From the NCBI GenBank assembly GCA_905373555.1, contig CAJPTP010000027.1:1-9161 (forward strand): DNA of 9,161 bases, written 5' to 3'. Below are positions 1 through 7,635 of this stretch, piece after piece. The DNA is from an uncultured Francisella sp. (lineage in GTDB: Bacteria; Pseudomonadota; Gammaproteobacteria; Burkholderiales; Neisseriaceae). Numbering within the stretch: position 1 is the stretch's first letter; each line of letters starts with the position of its first letter. The notes beneath the pieces are model-generated. The model was not told where the DNA came from. It ran no database searches and was given only the letters and a program-made list of their open reading frames with translations. The position numbers and the translations under genes were made by a program.

Positions 1-20
1 TTTCTCTTCCTTTCCATCTT

Positions 21-80
21 GTTCAGTTTTGTTTTTGTTGGTTTGTTCTGCGTTGATCTGTTCTTCCCATCCTGTCCTGT
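21..80. repeat. Second degenerate pentanucleotide tract downstream of hrpA
   Basis: The units GTTCA, GTTTT, GTTTT, TGTTG, GTTTG, TTCTG, CGTTG, ATCTG, TTCTT, CCCAT, CCTGT, CCTGT keep a 5-base register. Like the tract at 7946-8025 it is T-rich and A-poor on the plus strand, so it is A-rich in the sense of hrpA transcription. It lies within the 174 non-coding bases after the hrpA stop, where I see no convincing terminator and no gene. Confidence 0.5.
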
Positions 81-174
81 CGCGAAGCGCGTTGCGCCCG
101 CCCTCATTTTTTTGGGGGTGGGAGTAGAAAAGGGTTGCAAGCCGCGCCGACGCCGCCTTCGTCGCCGCCGTGGG

Positions 175-3100
175 CTAGGGCGCCGACGTTTTGGGGATGG
201 ACGCCCACTTGCGGTCCAGCCGCTGCTCGGAGACCGGGCGCGGCGTCTTGAGCTCTTGGGCGAACAGGGACACCCGCAGCTCTTGGATATCCCAGTAAAA
301 CGACATGAGCTCGCTTGAGGGGGATAAGCCCGCGCCCTCGATCTTGTCCAGCTCCGCGCACCAGCGCTCGTATTGCCTTTGGACGGCCTCTTCCCATTGG
401 GCGTCTTTGTCGGCCCGGCCCGAGTATTTTTCGATCCGGGCCAAGGCGGCCGCCATGTACACGGCCATTCTGTCCCACTGCTCCCAAGGGGTGTTTTCGA
501 CGAAGCCCGGGTAGCACAGCTGCGCAAGCTGCGCCCCGACCGCCTCGGCCAAGGGATGGCCCGCCAAGGCTCGCCGGACTTTCGCGTGCGCCGCCGCGTA
601 GGCCGAGAGCTTTTTGTCCAAAGCGATTTTGACCTCGGGCAGGCGCTTGGCGCAGGCGCCCAAGGCGCGCTCGAAGCTCTCCTTGTCCAAAGGGGGGCGG
701 ATCGGCGCGTCGGATTCGCCGACGCCGTAAAACGCGGCCTTCATCGCCGCGCGCGCCTCGTCCTCGCGCAAGGTCTCCTCGTCGACGTCGGGCGCGAGGC
801 TCAAGGCGATGAGCTTGCGCGAGGGCAGGCCGCGGCGCAGGTCTTTGGCTTGGCGCGGCAGCAGGATTTCGGCCAGGCGCAAAACGCCCTCCCCGTGCGC
901 CGCGTCGCGGGCGGAGCGCGTGTCGAACAGCCGCAGCGCCAAAGCGCCGCCGTCCTCCTCGCGCAGGCCCAAGTAGCCCGCGAGCCGCCGGCGCCCTTTG
1001 GAAAACTCGACGGGCGCGGCGACGTCCCCGAAATCCCAGCGCTCGACGCGCTCGATCTCGAATTTGTCGCTGTCGTCGCGGAAGGCGTCGCGGGCGATTT
1101 CGCCCAAGCGCAGGCGCAGGGCGGGCAAATCGCGGTCGGAGTCGATTTCTTGCCCATCCGGCCCGATCGCCGCGATGTTCAGCCGCAGGTGCGCGGGCAA
1201 AGGCGCGCGCCGCCACTGTTCGACGTCCAAATCGGGCGGCAGCCCGTCCGAATCCGCCTCCCCCGCGCGCTTGGCCACGAATTGGGCCAACTGGCCGTAC
1301 AGGCTGCGCGTTTTGTCGGGCTCGGATTCCAAAAAGTCCGTCACGCTTTGGCGCAAAGGCTGGCAGACGCGCCGCAGGGTTTTGGGCAGGGACTTCAGGA
1401 TCGCCTCGATTTTTTCGCGCTCCATTCCGGGCACGAGCCACTCCAGCGTTCCCGCGGGCAGCCGGTTGATCACCCCCAGCGGCGCTTTGAGCGTCACGCC
1501 GTCCAAAGGGTGGCCGGGCTCGAATCGGTAGGCCAGCTCGAAATCGCCGTCGGGCAGCTTGAGCGTGGGCGGGTACAGCTCGCGCGCCTGCTCGCGCGCG
1601 GCGCGCTCCATCAAATCCGACTCGCGCAGGTACAAGCCCCGGGAGCCTTGGGCGGCCTCCTTTTTGGCCCAGGCGCGGACGGAGGCCATGTTCAGGCAGT
1701 CAAGCGGCAGCTTTTCGTCGTAAAAGCGAAACAGGGCCTCCTCGTCGATCGCCGCGTCGATTTTGCGCGAGCGCTCGCCGATGTCCTCGATTTCCTCCAG
1801 CAAGGCCAGGTTGTGCCGCAAAAAGTCGGGCTTGGCCTTGGCCCGCCCTTGGCACAGGCCCTCGCGGATCAGCAGCTCGCGCGCGAGCGCGGGGTCTTTG
1901 CCGGACAGCCGCGTCGGCCGGCGCGCGACGACCGTGAGCCCGTACAGCGTCGCCCGCTCGCTGGCCATCGCCTCCTCGCGGGCGTCGGACCAATGCGGCT
2001 CGAAGAAGCTGAGCTTGATCAGGTGCGGCGCGACGCTTTCGACCCACTCGGGCTCGATGCGCCCCACGCAGCGGGCGTACAGCCGCGCGGTGTCGACCAG
2101 CTCGTGGGTCACGATCCAGGCGGGCTTGGATTTTTTCAGCCCCGAGCCCGGAAAGATCCAAAACTTCGAGCCCCGGGCGCCGAGGTATTGGCGCCCATCC
2201 TCGCCCTTGACCCCCACGTTGGCGACGAGCCCCGCCAAAATCGCTTTGTGCAGCGGCTCGTAGGCGTCCAGAAGGCTTTTGTCCTTGGCGCTGAAATCGA
2301 CCTTGGCGCCGTCGCCTGCGCGCCGCTCCGCGGCGTCGGCCGTTTTGCCGCCGCGCCCCGCCTTGGCCCCTTGGGGCTTCGCCGCTTTGGGCGTTTGCGC
2401 GGCCGGATCCGCGCCGTCGGCGGGGGCGGCGCGGGTCCGGCCGTCGTCGTACAGCCCCGCCTCCTCGCACAGCCGCCCCAAATGCTTGCGCAAATCTTCC
2501 CAGTCGCGCAGGCGCTTGACGGACAAAAACCGGCGCTGCGCGAGCCGGCTCAAGGCGCTGCGCGACGAGGCGTTTCGCCGCGCCTTGAGCCAAAAATCCC
2601 ACATCCACAGATAGCCCATGAAGTCGCTGTCTTTGTCGGAAAAGGGCTCGTGCGCCTTGTCCGCCCGCGCCTCTTCGCCAAACGGCCTGAGCCTCGGGTC
2701 TTGGGCGCCCAAGGCGGAGGCGACGGTGAGGGCGGGCTCGCTCACGCCCAGCTTGGCGGCTTCGATCAGGATGCGCGAGATTTTGGGGTCGACGGGGAAG
2801 CGCGCCATCTTGCGCCCGACGTCCGTGAGCCTGCCCTCCTTGTCCACGGCGGCGAGCTCAAACAAAGTTTGGTAGCCGTCGCGCACCAGCCGCTCCGACG
2901 GCGCGTCGAGCAGGGGAAACTCGGCGATCGGCCCCAGCTCCAAATCCAGCATGCGCAAGGCGACGCTGGAAAGGTTGGAGCGCAGGATCTCGGGGTCGGC
3001 GTACTGCGGGCGCGAGTCGTAGTCGGCTTTGGAGTACAGCCGCACGCACACGCCCGGCCCCACGCGGCCGCAACGGCCCGCGCGCTGATCGGCCGAGGCG

Positions 3101-6100
3101 CGCGAGATCTTTTCCACGTGCAGCTGCTCGACCTTGGCCTTGGCCGAGTAGCGATTGACCCGCGCCAAGCCCGAATCCACGACGTAGCGGATGTTGGGCA
3201 CCGTGATCGAGGTCTCGGCCACGTTGGTCGCCAAAATCACCCGCGATCGGCCGCCTTTGGGCCGAAAAATCTCGTCTTGGCTTTGCTCGCTCATGCGCGA
3301 GAACAGCGGCAAGACCGTCCTGCGGTTTTCGTAGGCCTCTTCGATCAGGCGCTGCGCCTCGTGGATTTCGCGCTCGCCCGGCAAAAACACCAGCGCGTCG
3401 CCCTCGCCGAACGCCGCGTACAGCTCGTCCAGCGCATCCAAGATCGCCCGGCTCAAGTCGGGCTCCTCGGCGCCTTCGTCGTCGCTCTTGCCTTTGGCCC
3501 CGTCGCCTTGGGCCCGGGTTTGCGCCAAGGCGCCCGGCGCCGCTTCGGCCCGGCTTTTGCGCCGCGCCTTGGGCGCGGGCGCCCCGCCGCCCGCGGCCGT
3601 CGGCGCCGGCGACGCGCCCGCTGCGACCATGAGCTTGGCGTTGATTTGCGCGCCCGACAGCGCCCCCGCCAACGCCTGCGAAAACAATCCCCCTTGGGCT
3701 CCCGCCGCGCCGTTTCCCAAACCGGGCGCGCCCTGCGCCGGAAAGCCTGCGCCCTCCAAGCCCGCTTGGGCGCCGGCGCTTTCTTCGTTGCCGTCTTCGC
3801 CCGCGCCGTCTCCCTCGGCGTCGTCTTCGGCGTCCTCATCCGGGCCAAAGGCCAAAGAATCGCCGGAATCGCCGAGCTCGTCGTCGCCCAAGGGCCGGTA
3901 AGCCACCTCCACGGGATAGGTCTTGCCCTCGACGCTCAAGGTCGGCGCGCCGCCGAAAAACGCCGAGAGCTTTTCGGCGTCGATGGTGGCGGAGGTGACG
4001 ATGATTTTGAGCTCCGGCCGCTTGGCGGCCAGGCGCTTGAGATAGCCCAGCAAAAAGTCGATGTTGAGGCTGCGCTCGTGCGCTTCGTCCACGATGATCG
4101 CGCCGTAGCCCTCGAGGTTGGGGTTGAGCTTGATCTCGTTGAGCAGCACGCCGTCGGTCATGACGCACACGAACGTGTTGGCCGTGGTTTGGTTTTGGAA
4201 GCGAACCTTGAAGCCGATCTCCTCGCCGAAGCGGCCGAGCGTTTCGTCGGCCACGCGCCTTGCGATCGAGCGCGCGGCGATGCGCCGAGGCTGGGTGTGC
4301 GCGATTTGGGACGTCAGCCCATAGCCCATGGACATCAATATCTTGGGCAGCTGGGTCGATTTGCCGCTGCCCGTGGCGCCCGTGACCACGACGCATTGGT
4401 TCGCCGCGATGGCCGCCTTGAGGTCGTCGATGCGCTCCGACACGGGCAATTCGGATGGCCACTCCAAGCGCGGCCGGAAGCGCGCCTTGGCCTCCAGCGC
4501 CCTTTCCATGGACAAAAACAGGCGAACCGCGCGGTCCACGGGGCAGCCGGCCAAAAACCGCTCGGCTTGGGGCGCGTCGTAGGCTCGGGCGTCGGCTTTG
4601 GCCTCGTCCGAAGCCTTTTGGGCCAAGCTTTGGATCGCCAACAAGGCGGTCGCGGGCGCCAAGCCCGCCGTTTTCCGCGGCGCGCTTGAATCGGCGGCGA
4701 GGTTGGGGGTCGGCGCGGCGCCGCCGCGCGCGCCGACGCCCGAGCCCGACTTGCCCGCCTTGCCTTCCAATGGGCGCCGAAGATCGAGGCCGCCGTTGGC
4801 TTCGTCGCCGCCGTCGGGAAGGCAACCGTCGGCGCGATCGCCGCGGGCGGGATCGGCGACCTGCGCGGCCGTCTCGCCCGCCGATTCCGACGGGCTTGAC
4901 CCTCCGTTCGCCTGCCCGGGATTCCGGCTTGCGCTGTTTTTCGCCAAGACGGGGTTGGGGGAGGCCAAGCCCGGCGTCGCTTCGGGCGCGGGTTGCGGCT
5001 CGGCGCCTTGATGCGCCGCGTCGGGCGCCGAGTCGGCTTGGGGGCTCGAATCGGCCGATTGGGCGGCGCCGGCGGCGCCGGCCTCGGCTTCGGCTTCTGT
5101 CTTGGTCTTGGTCTTTGTCTCGGTCTCGGCTTGGGCTTCGCTCAGGGCTTCGGGTTCCGAAGCGCCGGCAAGACGCTCTTGCTCCCGCCGCCCCTGTCGC
5201 TCCTGCCGCTGCGCGGACGGCGGGGGCGCGGCGGGCGAAGCCGAGCCGGCGTCGCCTGAGCCGTTGGGCTCGATGGCTCGGGGTTCGGATCGGCCTTCGG
5301 TTGGCCCAAGGGATGGGGAGGGGTCCGAAGCGGGGGGCGTCTCTTGCTTTTGCTCCGCCGCGTCGGGTTCGGCCGCGCCGGTTGCCCGGACCCGGGCTTG
5401 CGCCCGGCTTTCCCCCGAAGCGGGCTCTTCGGCCAGCGCCCAAGTCAGAAGCGTTGCGGCTTTTCCCGCGCTTAAGGCCAGAAGGCCCAAGTCGGAACTT
5501 GGTTTCGCGGCGTCGCGGGCGGACGCGCCCGGCGCCTTTGGGGTCATTTCGCCCGCGCAACCGGCCCGGGCCGGATGGTCATGCGCCTCGATTTGATCGG
5601 CGCCTTGGGCCGAAACGGGGGCCAAAGAGGCGGCGGGGCAGGGGCAGCTTGAGCCCAAGGCCGCGCCGTCCGGCGCCTTTGGCGCCGCGGCCCAAGACGC
5701 CTGGGCGCGCGAGCGCCGCGCGAGGGCGTTGAGCAGGGCGCAGCAGACGCTGCGGCCGATGGGGTCGGACAGGCCCTGCGCGAAGCGCCGCGCTTGGGAG
5801 AAGGCGCGCAGCAGCTTGGATCGATCCCGATCGGCCACGCGCCCAAAGGCGATGCGCTCGATGCGCACGGCGCGCCCCTCGGCCGGGCCCGGCCCCGGGC
5901 GAGCCGGGTTTCGGCCCCGAGGCCGAAGTTGGGCGCCCTGTCTTGGCTTCGCCAAAGCGCCGCGGCCCGGGTTTTTCCGGGGCGGACTCTGTCGATCGCC
6001 CGGGCGCCCGGCCTCTTGCGCCGCGTCGCGCGCCCGCGCGCCGCTTGGGTTCCGGGCCTGCGCCCGGCGCGCGTCGAAGCGGCCGCCGCGGCCTTCGCGA

Positions 6101-6138
6101 CGGGCGTTGTCGGATGGTTCTTTTTCAGGTTCGCTCAT
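175..6138 (-). CDS. hrpA: ATP-dependent RNA helicase HrpA, DEAH-box, with large low-complexity insertions
   Basis: This encodes a cytoplasmic DEAH-box (DExH) RNA helicase of 1987 residues; the E. coli family member is about 1300, and in that species HrpA is linked to rescue of stalled ribosomes. The core runs from about residue 565. It has Walker A GATGSGKST at 587-595, DEAH at 684-687, SAT at 716-718, TNVAETS at 971-977 and motif VI QRAGRCGR at 1018-1025. The helicase-associated/winged-helix region follows, then the OB-type region (FWIFPGSGL, about 1320) and a full-length C-terminal DUF3418-type region ending in ELRVSLFAQEL. Three insertions set it apart from the family: about 120-520, 749-893 and 1231-1290. 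I chose the ATG at 6138 because it opens a frame with G/C-biased third positions. Its Shine-Dalgarno is poor (GAAAGAACGGC before ATG), and a TTG at 6246 in the same frame has no better site. A downstream start near residue 545 would remove the extension. The product call is certain; the start is moderately so. Confidence 0.95.
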   Translation of the reverse strand: MSEPEKEPSDNARREGRGGRFDARRAQARNPSGARARDAAQEAGRPGDRQSPPRKNPGRGALAKPRQGAQLRPRGRNPARPGPGPAEGRAVRIERIAFGRVADRDRSKLLRAFSQARRFAQGLSDPIGRSVCCALLNALARRSRAQASWAAAPKAPDGAALGSSCPCPAASLAPVSAQGADQIEAHDHPARAGCAGEMTPKAPGASARDAAKPSSDLGLLALSAGKAATLLTWALAEEPASGESRAQARVRATGAAEPDAAEQKQETPPASDPSPSLGPTEGRSEPRAIEPNGSGDAGSASPAAPPPSAQRQERQGRREQERLAGASEPEALSEAQAETETKTKTKTEAEAEAGAAGAAQSADSSPQADSAPDAAHQGAEPQPAPEATPGLASPNPVLAKNSASRNPGQANGGSSPSESAGETAAQVADPARGDRADGCLPDGGDEANGGLDLRRPLEGKAGKSGSGVGARGGAAPTPNLAADSSAPRKTAGLAPATALLAIQSLAQKASDEAKADARAYDAPQAERFLAGCPVDRAVRLFLSMERALEAKARFRPRLEWPSELPVSERIDDLKAAIAANQCVVVTGATGSGKSTQLPKILMSMGYGLTSQIAHTQPRRIAARSIARRVADETLGRFGEEIGFKVRFQNQTTANTFVCVMTDGVLLNEIKLNPNLEGYGAIIVDEAHERSLNIDFLLGYLKRLAAKRPELKIIVTSATIDAEKLSAFFGGAPTLSVEGKTYPVEVAYRPLGDDELGDSGDSLAFGPDEDAEDDAEGDGAGEDGNEESAGAQAGLEGAGFPAQGAPGLGNGAAGAQGGLFSQALAGALSGAQINAKLMVAAGASPAPTAAGGGAPAPKARRKSRAEAAPGALAQTRAQGDGAKGKSDDEGAEEPDLSRAILDALDELYAAFGEGDALVFLPGEREIHEAQRLIEEAYENRRTVLPLFSRMSEQSQDEIFRPKGGRSRVILATNVAETSITVPNIRYVVDSGLARVNRYSAKAKVEQLHVEKISRASADQRAGRCGRVGPGVCVRLYSKADYDSRPQYADPEILRSNLSSVALRMLDLELGPIAEFPLLDAPSERLVRDGYQTLFELAAVDKEGRLTDVGRKMARFPVDPKISRILIEAAKLGVSEPALTVASALGAQDPRLRPFGEEARADKAHEPFSDKDSDFMGYLWMWDFWLKARRNASSRSALSRLAQRRFLSVKRLRDWEDLRKHLGRLCEEAGLYDDGRTRAAPADGADPAAQTPKAAKPQGAKAGRGGKTADAAERRAGDGAKVDFSAKDKSLLDAYEPLHKAILAGLVANVGVKGEDGRQYLGARGSKFWIFPGSGLKKSKPAWIVTHELVDTARLYARCVGRIEPEWVESVAPHLIKLSFFEPHWSDAREEAMASERATLYGLTVVARRPTRLSGKDPALARELLIREGLCQGRAKAKPDFLRHNLALLEEIEDIGERSRKIDAAIDEEALFRFYDEKLPLDCLNMASVRAWAKKEAAQGSRGLYLRESDLMERAAREQARELYPPTLKLPDGDFELAYRFEPGHPLDGVTLKAPLGVINRLPAGTLEWLVPGMEREKIEAILKSLPKTLRRVCQPLRQSVTDFLESEPDKTRSLYGQLAQFVAKRAGEADSDGLPPDLDVEQWRRAPLPAHLRLNIAAIGPDGQEIDSDRDLPALRLRLGEIARDAFRDDSDKFEIERVERWDFGDVAAPVEFSKGRRRLAGYLGLREEDGGALALRLFDTRSARDAAHGEGVLRLAEILLPRQAKDLRRGLPSRKLIALSLAPDVDEETLREDEARAAMKAAFYGVGESDAPIRPPLDKESFERALGACAKRLPEVKIALDKKLSAYAAAHAKVRRALAGHPLAEAVGAQLAQLCYPGFVENTPWEQWDRMAVYMAAALARIEKYSGRADKDAQWEEAVQRQYERWCAELDKIEGAGLSPSSELMSFYWDIQELRVSLFAQELKTPRPVSEQRLDRKWASIPKTSAP
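5080..5139 (-). repeat. In-frame hexanucleotide repeat within hrpA
   Basis: Ten hexamers in reading register (plus strand forms such as GGCTTC, GGTCTT, GGTCTC) encode alternating dipeptides at HrpA residues 334-353: EA/QA, ET/ET, KT/KT/KT, EA/EA/EA. The charge alternates with small residues and switches from acidic to basic to acidic. The pattern suggests growth by slippage inside a disordered segment, with no frame change because the unit is six bases. Confidence 0.75.
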
Positions 6139-6246
6139 GCCGTTCTTTCGCCGTCGGGCTTGGCGCCGTTCCGAGCTGCGTTGGCGCGCGGGCGGCCGTT
6201 TTTCGCCGTTGGTTTCGATGGGGTGAAGATGGGGGTAAAAGGGCAA

Positions 6247-6270
6247 GCGGGGCCCGCGATCGCGCCCCGC
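6247..6270. repeat. GC-rich inverted repeat upstream of hrpA
   Basis: GCGGGGC and GCCCCGC (7 bases each) enclose a 10-base centre that contains the palindrome GCGATCGC. It would fall within the predicted hrpA leader RNA, about 110 bases before the ATG. It could form a leader hairpin or be an operator, but such repeats also occur by chance at this GC content. Confidence 0.35.
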
Positions 6271-6282
6271 GTTTCGCCGCGC

Positions 6283-6311
6283 AAGATATCAAAGCCTTGG
6301 CCCGAAAACAA
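6283..6311 (-). promoter_or_regulatory. Candidate hrpA promoter overlapping the recA terminator
   Basis: On the minus strand TTGTTT (6306-6311, 3/6 to the -35 consensus) is followed by a 17-base spacer and TATCTT (6283-6288, 4/6 to the -10), with TGA directly before the -10 as an extended element. The -35 lies inside the U-tail of the recA terminator. The expected start near 6276 gives a leader of about 138 bases to the hrpA ATG. The match is weak, but it is the best in the gap and a promoter is expected after such a strong terminator. Confidence 0.35.
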
Positions 6312-6353
6312 ATCGACCGCCGAAAGGCGGTCGCTGCCCAAGCGAGCTTGGGC
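6304..6353 (-). terminator. Tandem-hairpin rho-independent terminator of recA
   Basis: Reading along the minus strand after the recA stop, the first hairpin is GCCCAAGC-GA-GCTTGGGC (6336-6353). The second is CGACCGCC with a TTTC loop and GGCGGTCG (6314-6333). It is followed at once by ATTTGTTTTC (6304-6313), a good U-rich tail in so GC-rich a region. The second hairpin with its tail is a classic intrinsic terminator. It starts about 43 bases past the recA TAA and should largely separate recA from hrpA transcription. Confidence 0.88.
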
Positions 6354-6375
6354 GGGGGAAAAACGGGCTTGGGCC

Positions 6376-7635
6376 TTAAGGCAGGAAGTCCCCGTCGTCC
6401 AAGGGCGGCTCGCCGTCGGTCTCGTCGATCGTGCCTTCGGTGATGTTGATCGCCGCCTCGCTGTCTTTGAGGATGATGGCGCGGATTCTGTCGGAAATCT
6501 CGTCGCGCGCCTCGGGGTGGTCTTTGAGCCACTGGCGGGTGTTGTCCTTGCCTTGCCCGATCTTGTTGCCCTCGTAGCTGTACCAAGCCCCGGACTTCTC
6601 CAGCACCTTGAGCTCCACGCCGATGTCGACCAGCTCGCCCTCATAGGAGATGCCCTCGTCGTAGAGGATGTCGAACACCGCTTGCTTGAAGGGCGGGGCG
6701 ACCTTGTTTTTCACGACCTTGACCTTGGTTTCGTTGCCCAAGGCGACGTCGCCCTTTTTGATGGTGGCGCCGCGGCGGATTTCCAGCCGCACCGAGGAGT
6801 AGAACTTCAGCGCGTTGCCGCCCGTCGTGGTCTCGGGATTGCCGAACATGACGCCGATCTTCATGCGGATTTGGTTGATGAACACGACCAAGGTGTTGGT
6901 GCGCTTGATGCTGCCCGTGAGCTTGCGCAGCGCCTGGCTCATGAGCCTGGCTTGCAGGCCCACGTGCGAATCGCCCATGGCGCCCTCGATTTCGGCCTTG
7001 GGCACCAAGGCCGCGACCGAGTCGATCACGACCATGTCCAAGCCGCCCGAGCGCACCAAAATGTCGACGATTTCCAGCGCTTGCTCTCCGGTGTCGGGCT
7101 GGGAGACCAGCAGCTCCTCGACCTTGACCCCCAGCTTGCGGGCGTAGCTGGGGTCGAAGGCGTTTTCCGCGTCGATGAAGGCGCATCTGCCGCCGTTTTT
7201 TTGGCACTGCGCGATGGTTTCCAAGCACAGCGTGGTTTTGCCGGACGACTCTTGGCCGTACACCTCGACGATGCGCCCGCGCGGCAGCCCGCCCACGCCC
7301 AAAGCCAAGTCCAGCCCCAAGGAGCCCGTGTGGATCACCTCGATGGACTCGTCTTTATGGCTGCCGTCCATCTTCATGATCGAGCCCTTGCCGAACTCTT
7401 TCTCGATTTGCGCCAAGGCGCTGGTCAGCGCGGCGTTCTTTTCCGCGCTTCTTTTGTCGTCGTCCGCGGCGGGCTTGGCCGCCGCGGCTTTGTCCCTGGG
7501 TTTTCTTTCGGCCATGGTTGAGGTCTCGCTGTTGGCTGCGGCGCGCTGCGAGCGCGCCGCAAGGTTGGGGTCGTTGCCCGTGTTTGTCGCCAAGGCGCCG
7601 TCGGCCCGGTCGACGGTTGCGGTCGTTGCGTTCAT
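6376..7635 (-). CDS. recA: Recombinase RecA
   Basis: RecA forms ATP-dependent filaments on single-stranded DNA, catalyses strand exchange and stimulates LexA self-cleavage. The 419-residue product is collinear with E. coli RecA from about residue 80 (offset +61 through the core). Features seen: the polymerisation/core start ALTSALAQIEKEFGKGSIMK; P-loop GQESSGKTT at 127-135; catalytic Glu157 (E. coli E96); Walker B VVIDSVAAL around Asp205; loop L1 EGAMGDSHVG; loop L2 after FINQIRMKIG at about 256-270; and an acidic C-terminal tail. Two family positions differ: Gln128 replaces the usual P-loop Pro, and Asn158 replaces the usual His after the catalytic Glu. I chose ATG 7635 because AAAGG sits 7 bases upstream and the frame between it and the next ATG has coding-like third positions. 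ATG 7515, giving 379 residues, has a weaker site but is closer to usual RecA length, and a TTG at 7671 is less likely. The gene is followed by a strong terminator and not by recX. Confidence 0.97.
   Translation of the reverse strand: MNATTATVDRADGALATNTGNDPNLAARSQRAAANSETSTMAERKPRDKAAAAKPAADDDKRSAEKNAALTSALAQIEKEFGKGSIMKMDGSHKDESIEVIHTGSLGLDLALGVGGLPRGRIVEVYGQESSGKTTLCLETIAQCQKNGGRCAFIDAENAFDPSYARKLGVKVEELLVSQPDTGEQALEIVDILVRSGGLDMVVIDSVAALVPKAEIEGAMGDSHVGLQARLMSQALRKLTGSIKRTNTLVVFINQIRMKIGVMFGNPETTTGGNALKFYSSVRLEIRRGATIKKGDVALGNETKVKVVKNKVAPPFKQAVFDILYDEGISYEGELVDIGVELKVLEKSGAWYSYEGNKIGQGKDNTRQWLKDHPEARDEISDRIRAIILKDSEAAINITEGTIDETDGEPPLDDGDFLP

Noticed and set aside
1..17. Possible start (ATG at 15-17, minus strand) of a further gene beyond hrpA
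   Set aside because: Only 17 bases are visible and the site sits in the low-complexity tract, so nothing can be supported.
373..4689. Open frame of 1438 codons on the plus strand, antisense to hrpA
   Set aside because: It lies in exact codon register opposite hrpA, so it stays open simply because hrpA rarely uses Leu TTA/CTA and Ser TCA. The translation has no family resemblance, while the minus strand encodes a clear helicase.
6139..6246. Upstream TTG start for hrpA adding 36 residues
   Set aside because: No Shine-Dalgarno before the TTG. The added stretch would cover most of the predicted leader, and the ATG at 6138 is the simpler choice.
6257..6264. GCGATCGC octamer resembling the cyanobacterial HIP1 repeat
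   Set aside because: A single chance-level occurrence in GC-rich DNA, and the proteins are not cyanobacterial.
5794..7521. Open frame of 575 codons on the plus strand spanning the hrpA start and recA
   Set aside because: It runs antisense through recA and across the recA terminator and matches no known protein; it is a by-product of high GC and codon bias.
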